Assembly: GCF_000224145.3 (NCBI RefSeq) | Contig: NW_004190433.2 | Span: forward strand, 147,633-211,632 | Source: Ciona intestinalis | Taxonomy: Eukaryota; Chordata; Ascidiacea; Phlebobranchia; Cionidae | DNA: 64,000 nucleotides | Direction: 5' to 3' | Part shown: positions 1 through 12,300 of the stretch, piece by piece | Layout: every line of letters begins with the position of its first letter | Position numbering within the stretch: position 1 is the stretch's first letter | Program-made: the position numbers and the translations under genes | The notes under the pieces: model-generated | What the model saw: only the letters and a program-made list of their open reading frames with translations | Database searches by the model: none | What the model was told of the DNA's origin: nothing

Positions 1-262
1 CATGGGTGTTTTGTTTCCTACACCTTGTGCCGGTTTATGAGTTACCATGTATGTTACTTTGTAGGTGATTATTTTTTTTAGGACTTTTCATCTTTTTTAT
101 GTGTGGCTGGACAACCCATTAGTAACCAGTGGGTTTGAGCAATTACTGCTAGTTTTTTGCCCAAGGACACATTTACACCCACAATGGTAGCCACGGGGAG
201 CCTTGAACAGATTACCTCTGGGTGAGAGACATGTGCGCTAAACACTTTTCCCTGGCACCAGT
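1..262 (-). mobile_element. tRNA-like SINE, minus orientation, 3' tail outside the window
   Basis: Minus-strand copy: GAGTTACCATGTATGTTACT, then CCCAAGGACACATTTACACC and ACAATGGTAGCC; the head is decayed. Confidence 0.8.
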
Positions 263-345
263 CATGTAAAATGCCTTACAGCATCAGAATATTCATAAAA
301 AATGTTTCTATTAAATTATAAATGTTTATGAATTAATATTTCCAG

Positions 346-3300
346 TACAAGCCCAGCGCACCCCACCCGCCACCACAGAACTTTAAAAGCGTCAAATCGC
401 GACGTGCAATGTTGGGTCGAACTCCTAACTTGGCCGACCCACTTGCTAAAACTAATGCACAAACAATTGCAGGTAATCTTGTATTTTATAACATGTTAAT
501 TTCTACTTTGTAAAATGGACTGCAAAAGTAAAGGAAAATGGTTTTAACTAATATTAAACTATAGTTTAATGTATTCACAAAAATATTTTACTAACTAAAC
601 CATAGTTAAATATAATCTTAGCCACAAAGGTTATTGATGTCTTTCAATTTGTTCAGTTTTGTAACTAAATTTATTCATGCAATGTTCCCCATGTTNTTAA
701 ATAGAAAAAGACTTGTTAGCTTTATGGTTCTTTGGTTGAATAAACACAAGTTTGCCTAGTTCTTAAAGTGGTAGAAAATTCATAAAAAATAGCTTGTTCG
801 AATCAAACCTGTAAAATAACATTATAATATAGTGACTGCAACTTAAAGGGGCATACCAACAAAAAAATCAAAATTTGTTTTGATCGAAATGCTCAAACAT
901 GATTTAAAAGAACCACCAAAGTTTCAAACAACAAACAGCTTCTGCAAATCAGCTGTTTTACCATTCCCTTTATTGCGTAATCTGTATAATACCTCAACCA
1001 TTTGCCACATTCCAGATAAATGCAAGCGAGTTCTCAGCAGTGGACTTGGAGCAGCTTTCTTACTTGACCCACCAAGTGGTAAACTTGGTCCTTACCAGTC
1101 TCAAGTTATCAACATATCAGCGTATAACAATATGTGGGGGAAATATGAGGATACTTTTGTTTGCGATGTGGAAGGTAATTATGAAGCGAAAAATAGGTTT
1201 ATATTTGTAAAGTAGCATGTTTAATGGTTTTATGTTCTAGGTCTATTTAGAAAGTTTGCATGTATGTGTAAACTGCTTAAGATTTTCTATAATTATGTCT
1301 TTAAGCGATGTGGTTTGCTTACAGTATGGTTTTGATGATTTTGAATACTATTTTAGGTGAAAAGAGTGTTTTTAAGTAAAGTCCCATGTAAAAATTTAAT
1401 GTTCATTCCATTGGTTACTTTATTAGTATGTACGTTTTACCCCCATATATGCACTGTATAAAAATGTAAATGATAATTTAAGCAATTTATTGAAGCAATT
1501 TTATTGTTCAGGTTTAGAATCGCAACTGATTCCAATCAGTATGAATGTGATTGGTTGTCCACTCAAGTTCCAGATAGCAAATCAAAGTAACGAAGGGACA
1601 GTGTTGAGGTATGGAACACATCTTGATGGGGATGCTCCAGTTGCAAGGAAAGTCCGAATCAATAATACAAGTTGTTGTGGTAAGTGCTTGAGTGTAAGTT
1701 GATGCCGGTTTATGTGTCATTCCACAACAGTCTATAAAATGTGTTGCTTAATCCTTTATTTACATACTGTTACTTAAAAATGCATATTTAGGTGCTTGTT
1801 CCCATGAATTGGAGTGTCACGGTCCAACTTTTATGTAAGTCTGTGGCAACATGACCGCTGCAGAACCTCAATCACGTTTATTCAATTCATATCTTGCATA
1901 ACACCCTTATAGTGTATTTAGTTTTAACTGTTCAGGTTAATATTAATGTTAATATAAAAACTTAGGTGCCTGTGAACACGTGTCGTAAAAATTCTCATTA
2001 CCAAAAGTGTATCAGTAGTTTTCCTAAGTCGCTATTATAGCAATGTTTGAACAAATTGTGTGGATTTTTATTATTACATTAACCTAAGTTTTTCCTGATA
2101 TTTGCAGATGTGAGAATAGATTGGCAAACCTTCAACTACCCTGAACCATCTGATCATAAACTGGTTGATCTGAACATCTGGTTTGGTGAAGCTTTTCCAT
2201 CCAAACAACAAGAAACAAAACCTCATACGGTATTAGTAAAGTGTTTCATTTTGTAGATATTTATAAAATGTAGTCTCTGTGTGTACATAAACATCATATG
2301 CACAGTTTTTTTGTGTGGCCCATTTAACAAACTGATAGCCAAATCTTCCTCTGTTTGCCACTTGTGCATGTAAACCTGATACATAAAACTTTGTATTTAA
2401 TATTATATGTACAAAAATACATCAAATTATAAAAAAAACTGTCAACATATCTGGATAGTTTTCACAGTTGAAAAAATACAAGTCAATGTGTTTGGTAGGA
2501 ATAATTAAAGTGTATTGAGTATCCATCTAAAACACCATGATATATATAAATATATATATATATACATGTAGTAGTGACATTATTTTCTAACTTTCAGTCG
2601 GAAACCAATTGTTCCACTACGCCTGAGAAAAATAATTTGGTAAGAGTTCGTATAGAATCACATGATGGACAGAAATCAAATGTCCCGTTTCATATTGAAC
2701 CTGACCAGATTGTTATACCAGGTATTATTGCTTTGAATTAAACTTTGTTTATTGTATGTCTGAATACATTACATATTTCTTTAAATGATAACTCCAAACT
2801 GCCTAACTAATTGCAATGTACTCAAGTCTTTTTAACTTATTTGAAATTATAAATGTTGTTTAACTATAACAACTTATTTAACCTTATGCTTGATAATTAA
2901 TATAAATAAACTTGGAATAAAATTTATTTGTGATTAAACAGTCTATTTTTCATACTTGAGTTCATATTTTATTTTATCCACATTATCCAAATTATGGTAA
3001 CAACTAGTCAGTCACATAAGATTGTTGGCCGAAGTATTGGAAAACATTAAAAACGCTCCAATCTTCTTTGCCTTTTATTCAGCACAAAGCCATAACTCGG
3101 TATCAGTAATGTTTCAACCAACTTTGGGTACAAACTGTGATACTGTGATGGAAAAAGCTTGGAATTCATTTGCACTTGGATATTTAACTATATGTTCCAA
3201 CACTACAAATAACAACACTGTAAGTGATTTTTCTTAGCCATTTTTATGTCAATTTGTGAGCGTTTGCAAACTGTGTTTATAAATATGTGTTTTGAGGGGG

Positions 3301-6300
3301 GTATCTGTTCATTTCATCTTAAATGAAGTTTGAATGCACACTGTGTTGCAGCAGCTTTATACACTTTGTGTCTGCTTGTGAATTAAATAAGCTTGAGCTA
3401 AATGTAAAACAGAGTTTTTTTTTTCGTATGGCCGAAAATTTAGACCACCTATTAATGACCACTGGGTCAGGCAGGACACACATACTGGTAGCAGCATCAA
3501 GCTTCAAATTAAGATACTCTCTTTAGGGAGCATTCCCTTAACCACTGTTCCACAGCACCATTGTATACCATGTTAACACTTTATTACATAAATAGGTGAT
3601 ACGAGAAGATAAATATGATGTTGACCCCATGAGATTAGAGATGACATCATTTGTCCGTATCGGTCAATTATCTATAGAAGCTGATGATGATGATGATGAT
3701 TGTGACTTTATTGTTCCCATGCACCAACTACTCTGTGTAAGTATGTCTGCAATCAAATAAAAAAGAAACAGAAACAGATTTGCACAAGTTAAATGCAGCC
3801 AAAGAATAATCCAAGTTCTTGTCATTTTGTTACAGTATTTCATAGAATGTTAAAATTGTTGCTACAGTTGAATTATTAAATGAAAATCATTTATTTATAC
3901 TTTCGTGGTATTAACGGAAAAGGGGGTGCCCAATTTAAAATATCTCTTACCCTGATTACTTGTGTGCAATATTGTTTTTGTGTATGGCTTAGAATTTAAA
4001 TTTCTCCTAATTGCTCTAATCCTAAAGATCAAATAAACCTACAATGTTAGCAGCACCATTATGGGCGTATGTGTCCTTGGCAAGACACTTAATGAAAATT
4101 GCTCCAACCCAGTGGTCACACAAAAAAAATTGAAAAATCTTTCCCTCCCAAAAAAGTAACATGCATGCTTACTCGTAACCTGGCACGAGGTGTATAAAAC
4201 ACGCTCATGTTTGACAACTGTCGTTTTAGTAAGGTACATTCATTTAAAGTAATCCAACATTTAATGTATTTAAATTACTCAGGATCGCAATGAAAGAACT
4301 AAGTTGAGGTCAATCTCACTGACCAACTTCACAGAGACTTGCCTCTCGTTCGGTCTTTCATTGAAATCTCCTTTCTTCTTCCGATCTTCTGTGATGTCAC
4401 AAGAATGCCAGAATCTTGCAAGAAACAGATTAAATCCCCAATCCAATATTAAGGTTAGTGTCATTATTATACAACGTATGTTGTGTTTTGATTTTAGATG
4501 GTAAATTTGGGGTAATTGGTCAACTCTGGCTAAACCACACGCCCCTAGCATGTCTCGTAATGGGATCTCACCTATAAATATGTTTTAATTTCAAGTGCTG
4601 TTTTTGTCACTCATGTTCTGGGAAAAGTTCCTTGGGTTGATGTTAATGGTTTTTACAAAATGGGATTTCAGAAATCACGCAACTAATGATTCATACATGC
4701 AAACAACACATTCATAGTGTGTAAATTATTTTATTTTTCTGCTTTGTCGAGGTAATTTGAACACAAACTATAACTTAAAGCATTTTTGCCCGCTTATGAA
4801 CCACTACGGCAGACAAAATGTAGATTGTGCGTATGACAATGATTGTGCAGACTGTTTACATGCGTCATGCCTTTTAACCCCTGCTTTAAACGGATACTAT
4901 TTGTATCCATACACGTGTGCTAAAAAGGCGCAACAAAACGTAAAAGTGTCTCGTGATATTATAAATCATAACTCTCATTTAGTGACCTATTGTATGAACC
5001 TATTAATGCGGTCATAATCGTTATTCATCTACAATCTGTTGCTGCATCATATCTATACTTATATGGAATGAACACAGCTGTATGATTCATACCTGCGTAA
5101 ATTTTACTCGTACCGTTGTATAGTTGCGTGTAACTAATATCTGTCATTACGCTAAGTTACTTAACGAAAGCAGGTATATTTTACTCTGTTCTCGTACTTA
5201 AGTTATTAATATTTTTGCTTGCATTTATTTATTTAATAGCATAATAGTTGGCAATTAGAGAGAAATGGCTTGCAGTTTGTTTCACCGTCAGGTCATATTA
5301 TCAGCTCTGCTTTTCTTGCTTCAAAAAGCGCAAGCCTGTCCAAGTGCGTGTGAATGTTATGGTACAACAGTCAACTGTACAGGTCGCAATCTCGTTTCTA
5401 TACCAACCAATATACCATCTAACGCTGTGACTTTACTGTTGGGCCACAATAAAATATCTTCGGTGTCTACAACCGACTTGTCGGATTTAGATGAACTACG
5501 GATTCTGGATTTAAGTCACAACGAGCTTACAGCATTACAGCACGAGCAATTCGTTTTCCAAAATAGCCCAAAACTCGAGGATCTTCGTCTAGACTTCAAC
5601 AAAATTAGTTTTGAACTTGACGGATTTGCCGAACCATTCGTTGGTCTTGAAGATTCCTTAAAACGGCTATCAATATCTCACAATCTCATATCCGGTACAT
5701 TAAAACGGTACCAACTGAAATACCACTATAAGCTACAGTATCTGGATCTAAGCTACAACGTAATTACTGCAATACAAACCAATGCATTCCCCGCCTCACT
5801 TACAAACCTCAATATCGCTTACAACAAAATAATCCTATGGTTAAGATCTCTACGAGGTGCTACAGGTCTTAAAACTTTGGACGTGAGAGGTTTAGCAATG
5901 ACAGGAATGGCTTCGTCGTATTTTCAGTATTCACAATCGTTAGAAAGTCTAAAAATATCCGGAAGTCGACTCACGTCTGTTTTTGGTTCCCTACTGTACG
6001 GTTTAGAAGCGCTGAAGTATGTCGAAATTAGTGATAGTAAAATTACAACACTTCCAGCTCGTTTCTTTTCCTATACTCCACTTCTAACAGTAGCCAACCT
6101 AACAAATAACTCGATTAGCAGCTTTGAATCCGACGTTGCAGCAAGTAAACTAGAGAAACTGATATTAGATCAAAACGTATTATCAGATTTCTCGTTTCTT
6201 ACCAAATTTTCCACCTCATGGTCGACAATGAAGTTGCTATCTTTAAAATCGAATGATATTTCAACCTCGCCTGCCTTAGCTGTTAAAGAATTTCCAAACC

Positions 6301-9300
6301 TTGAAACGCTTGTCGTCGCGTACAATCGGATCTCTGACGTCACACCTATGAAGTCATCAAAGTTGGTCACAATTGACTTGTCCTATAATTCGATCGATTC
6401 GGTCAAACCAGCAGTATTTGAAAATTGCTCTGCGCTTACAAATGTTGATTTTTCAGGCAATAGGATCGCTAGTTTGGCGCAGGATTTTGAACCAAGTTCT
6501 ATTCAATGGTCATTGTCTGTTAACCCGTGGGATTGCGGTTGTAATTTGGTTACTACATACCAAGCTTTGCAGAGTTCGTCCGCACGTTTTACATGCGGGC
6601 AGTCAGCTACACCAGCTACAGAATGCTTTGTGTGTTCAACACCGTCGAATCTGAATGGTCAGTCCATCGCTAATGTGATCAACAGTGTTTCTGCATCGTG
6701 TGGTGTAAGTCAGTAAGTGTACCGCCACACGTACCTGTTGTGGGTGTATCACCTGTAACTGGTAATAACACCATTGGTGTCTCCAATCCCAACAAAAGTA
6801 CACCAGTTAGCAGCGCTGTTATTGGAGCAGTTGTAGCTGTGACTATGGTTTTACTGATCGCTATCCTAGTTCTTGTATACCTCAAGTACCGTGGCAAATT
6901 TCCAAAGAAGCCTAACACTCGTGGTGAAAGTATAGTTCCAATAGCAAATGCTGACGTAGCGACTTACTGCGAACTTAACGAGAATACAATCGAGTCCAAC
7001 AACTACGAACAAATTTCATCAGCAGCCTATGTATACGGCACTATCGACGATAAAGTTCAATACAGTTATGCTAAGAATGACACCAGTGGTAAATACGCAA
7101 TGGCAGATCCTATTAATCCTATAGTTAAAAGACGAGATGGGCAACTGACTGCTGATAATAAGATTGCAAACCGTTTATCAGCAGTTGAAGCCTATATTCT
7201 ACCCGAGAGCACACCAAAGAAAAATGCAGCAGAACCATCAGCTCCGCCTATAGAAAGCAACCCATATTTAACCCCAATACCAATGCCCAATGGCAAGTTC
7301 AACTTCGGACAAACACCCGCGTCGCCCTACATGGAATTAGATAGCCGTGCCTCTCCCAATGCATATGAACTTGATTAGTTTATCAGTGCCTTAATACTAG
7401 AAAATTGTACATAAATTTATATAAAGTCGTTTTTTATTTTAATATTTTTTGCACTGAATACTGTATTAGTATGGCGATATTTTTGCCCAAATTTGGTATG
7501 ATACCGCGAGTCAAATGCCATTGGGCATCAGTATTTCGTCTATGACGTCAAACTTGTAATGGCGCCCGAGTCTCATGTTAAAAACACATCATAATATAAA
7601 GTGCAGTGTATAAAAATGGATCGTGTTTATACTAATGTTTTGTTGAAACTGTATATTAAATCTTGACGTCACATTTTTATTGTGTTGTTTTATGAATAGA
7701 AACATGTATTTTCGTGTGAAATTCAATCTTAAACTTATTCTACCTATCTCAAAAGTTGTTTTTATTTTTTAATAAATAAAATGCAGACAAAAGTCGTGTT
7801 TACCGCGTTTCACCCCACGTTATGTTACGAAATACGCACTTGTTATAAAAATAACAAACGTGCGCGTAAAGAAAACTATACTAGACGAAAACTCCACCAG
7901 TCACCTCACAACTCGGTGAAATGTGTAACAGAGTTCTTCAGTAATTGCTTGAAGTTTTTTGTGAGTCAGGGCACTTGCGAGCACTACAAAACACGTTGCC
8001 AAAGTGTTTCCTTTCTTTAAACCTGGCGATCACTAGGTACAGAATGCAGTTGTTCCTGGTTCAGACATACAGAGAAAACAAGTGCGACAGATTAACAGGT
8101 TTAGCTAGTATTTGTTACCAAGTACCCCAGTTTGGGTCGCATTATATATAAACCTAATTATAAAGTTACTTTTCTTTCTCAGAAAGCAAATGCAAAAACC
8201 CGAAGGTGCTTTAGGTATACGATATCAAAAGTGGGGTTTTCGTAAATGTTAAATCGGTCTAATCTAAAGTTCTTTTAAGAAAATGGTTTTCACTAGCAAT
8301 TATGGCGTTACTGCTATGAGAGCAATACTAGGCATTATTTTGGCCTGTCTGTCTTTCCCTGCATTGTGTAAGGCTTGTCCAACCGTGTGTGAATGCACCA
8401 ACAATCTTGTCAATTGCTCGAATCGTGGACTTATGGATTTTCCAAGTGGTATACCGAGCACAACTGTTACTTTGCTGCTGGACCACAACAAGTTATCTCA
8501 TCTACAATATCCAAACTACTTCAATTACCTTTCATTGAAAAGTCTTTCAGTTTTAGACTTAAGCTACAACCAAATTCGAAGTTTGCAAAACAGGCAGTTT
8601 GCTAAACTGCAAGCACTCACGCGCCTGCACTTAAGCCATAACAGGATAACCGTACCTCAAAATGTCACCGACCCATTTGGCGGCGTTTGTCAGACCCTCA
8701 GAAGATTAGATGTAAGCCATAATAAATTTAGTGGGGAAATCAGCAGACGTATATTTGGTTCTTGCAAATCTCTGTTCCATTTAGATTTCAGCCACAATCT
8801 TTTTACCAACGTGGCATCCCGGGCTTTCCCAAGTAATTTAAGGTCATTGAACATGTCGTTTAATGGAGTGTCTATCTTATCTACATCTCTGCTTGGTTTA
8901 CATTCACTTAGAGTATTAGAGTACAAAGGATGTCAGATGTCAAGTTTAACACACCCGTATTTAATCAACTCTCCCAACCTTGATACGTTACGCATATCCG
9001 CACCACGTCTATCTCTTCTTGCCTCTAATTTTTTAACCGGACTCAATTCCCTTAAAACTCTTGAAATAACTCAAGCTTACAAACTTTCCAGCATAGCCGA
9101 CCATTTCTTATCCCGTGTCCCAAGCCTGAGGTATCTTACAATAAAGCACAGCCCATTAAAAAAGCTACCAGAAACATTTTTCTCTCGAACCGCCAGAATC
9201 CGCCGCATAACTTTAAATGAAAACCAATTAAAGGAAAATGACTTTTTATTAAAAACTTCACACCAGTTTTCAAATTTAGAACACCTGTCACTGAAATCGA

Positions 9301-12300
9301 ACAATTTCTCTCGATTCCATTTTCCTGTGCATTTATTTCCACAACTCCGTTCTATTGACCTCAGCAACAACTACATAACTCAAGCCATGCAAGAAATGAC
9401 GTCATCAAGCTTGATCGCAATTGACCTATCCAACAACTCGATTGCCTCAATCAGCCCGACTTTGTTTTTAAATTGTTCCGCTTTGCAAAAGGTCGACATA
9501 TCGGGCAATAAAGTAACTCATTTTCCACCAATAGCAGTGAATAGAAACAACACAAATCTTACAATAGATTGGTTGGTGAAAGACAATCCTTGGACTTGTG
9601 ACTGCGAACAGTTAAAAACTTACCAGTATCTGTTAAACAACACATGGCTTAACGTATCATGTGGGTATAAAAATGGAACTCCATATAAACCCTGTATCGT
9701 ATGTGCAACTCCAAAATTTGTCGAGGGTAAATCACTCTCAGAAAGATATGACCCTGCAAACTTGGATTTCTGCAGACTAAACGGGTTTAAAAGTCGTCTT
9801 TTTGAGCCAGACGATACTACCACGCTTGATTATAAAATATTTATCCTGGCTGGAGCCGCCGTATTCATCAGCATTATATTTATTACAGCTTTGCTTTGCT
9901 TTTTTCGTTGCAAGCGTATGAAAAAGAGAAAATATTCTTCTACAACTGGTGAAACAACGTTACCTATTACCAACAGTGACGAACATGTCCGTGAGCGAAA
10001 CAGCTACACCAGTACAACACAGGTCGGAATATACAATGTTGACACGACAGAAACGAAGAACAAAGAACGTCCATTACCGCTCGTTGATAACGTATTTGAA
10101 GATGATCACGAATACAATGTAATAGATTCAGCGGAGCAGGTGTACTGTTTGTGTGACAACGAACCAGTCAATGACAATGTGAATAATGAAGATACAATGG
10201 ATGCCACTCGCCCATACCAGCATTACCAATCGCCGACGTCTCTAAATATGATGACTCCTCTCACGGACACGACTGATATTGACAGCACGAACCCTTACCA
10301 CGTCCCAAGATCCCTCTCTATATCTAGCCCTCCTTTAGTTAATATAGGCGGTGAAAATGAACCCCATTATCAAATTCCACGCAAGTCAACATCCTCAGGT
10401 GGCCACCAGGAGATGAGTGTTGCTGAAAAACGTGTTTCAGCGATTGAAATTTATATTCTACCCGAAACGACACCACAACAAGGCAGTCGCTTTTTAAAAA
10501 GCGACAAGCGAACGCCTTCACCACCATTAGAGAACAAAGCAACAATACCATCTTCGAATAACATTTTTCGCGAAGGTTCATACATGGAGTTAAACTGAGC
10601 ACTTTATAATGAACTTTTTTGGTATTTTTTATTCCCTGTTTTGACCTTTGCATGCCACCGTGTGTGTGTACGTGTTGTGTGTGTAATAAATATATAACCA
10701 GTGATTACAGAACATGAGCAATTGACGTAATAATCTGTACATCCGGTTCATCCCCGCAGCGTCATTACAGCATCCTGCTATACCATCTTTCAAAAACACC
10801 AATGATGTAATTTTCGCGCATTTCTTTGTATTCTAAAATAGACTCTCGTAAAACTGCTTGCCAAAATGCCTAATAATGATTTTGCATCACATGAAACAAT
10901 CGAACCAATTTTTTCTCCATATTTGATAATAAATCTATCAGAATGTAGCTTGAGTTTGTGCGGTTTGGTTGTCATATTATTAACTTTATTTTGTCTCTGC
11001 GGTTACATTGTAACCGTTACAGTAATGGAAGGTCAGAATAGTATAGTAGGGTGGGGGGAGATGGGACACCTTTTTAGCACTTATTATCCAAATATCCGAT
11101 CGTGTTTTAAACAACTAACAACGGTATATATAGGAGTCGTGGAATAATGTTTTATATGACCATAGATGTTCTTTGTTTACTTTCAAATGGGACGCGAACA
11201 TAAAGTTAAAAGGTGTCGCTTTCTACCCTCTCCCACTATATTGAAGTTTAAAAAAAGAAGTAACGATAAAATGACAGTCGTTATGGGAAGGTGGGGCAAG
11301 ATGGGTCGTTTTTTTATTCTCCGTTTTCGTTTCTTTTGGTAGTTAACAAAGAATATTTAGAGATTTATATAACCTTAGCTCCCCGACTCTAAAAGAGCAT
11401 TTTCAGGAAATATGAGATTTTTGTTCCAACGGTATCCCAACTTACCCCACAGACTATGTAGTAGGGCGGGAAAAGACGGGACACTTTTAGCACGTAATAT
11501 TAAAAAATGATTGTGTTTTAAACAATTACCAGTGGTCTATGCTGTGAGTCGTGAGGATATGGGTTTCTCTTCTTAGAATGTTCTTTGTTTACTACCAAAT
11601 GAAACGAGAAAATAGAGAAAAAGGTGTCCCATCTTCCCCCATCCTACTTGAACACGCATAAAAATTGAAAGAGAAATACTAAACGTATTGGATAGAACAT
11701 ATATATGTATATTCTATTATTATCATTCATTGTAGCTGCACAATTTAGCTGTACTTATTTGCTTTAATTTGTCGTAGTTACTACACTATAATCTGTTTAC
11801 CATCTTGTGTTTCGTATTTCCTCTGTTACGTCATAATTTCACGCTGCGAGGTAATAGACAATACTAACCAGAAGTGAATCAACGTAACTCCGCATACGAA
11901 TATTATGTAGCCCAGACAGCAACACGTATATCAGTTTATGGTGATTTATATACGAAGTCTAAACTAATAGATTTTTCCTCAGTTTATCAACAGATATGAA
12001 AAACAGGTTAAGCTGCGTTTTATTGTTTCTCTTATACTGTATATGTCGATTGAAAGCTATTGAAACAAACTGTTTTAACGCATGCCGTTGTGCTGGTCAA
12101 CATGTTTATTGCGAAAACAGGCAGCTGACTAATATTTCGTGGATGTTTCCTCCTAACACAAGTTCAATATCACTGAGCGGTAACAGGTATGTGTGTATGT
12201 ATAACAGTAGAGTGGGGGAAGATGGGACACCTTATTATTCTTTTTTCTCGTCCTATTTGGTAGTAAACAAAGAACATTCAAAGAATTATAAAACTGTATC

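Larger units (their letters stand above)
10599..11995. other. Spacer between LRR receptors 2 and 3, filled with inverted-repeat elements
   Basis: Holds the receptor 2 3' UTR (AATAAA 10685-10690) and three copies of the short inverted-repeat transposon family (11046-11236, 11284-11453, 11461-11647) almost end to end, with the last 300 bases left as presumed promoter for receptor 3. Confidence 0.7.

Noticed and set aside
880..1215. Single-exon 111-residue protein
   Set aside because: It is DLEC1 exon 911-1174 plus flanking intron; it starts at TTG and only the exon part fits phases.
4757..5017. 86-codon Cys-containing open frame before LRR receptor 1
   Set aside because: No signal peptide, domain, poly(A) signal or conserved motif; length is within chance for this AT content.
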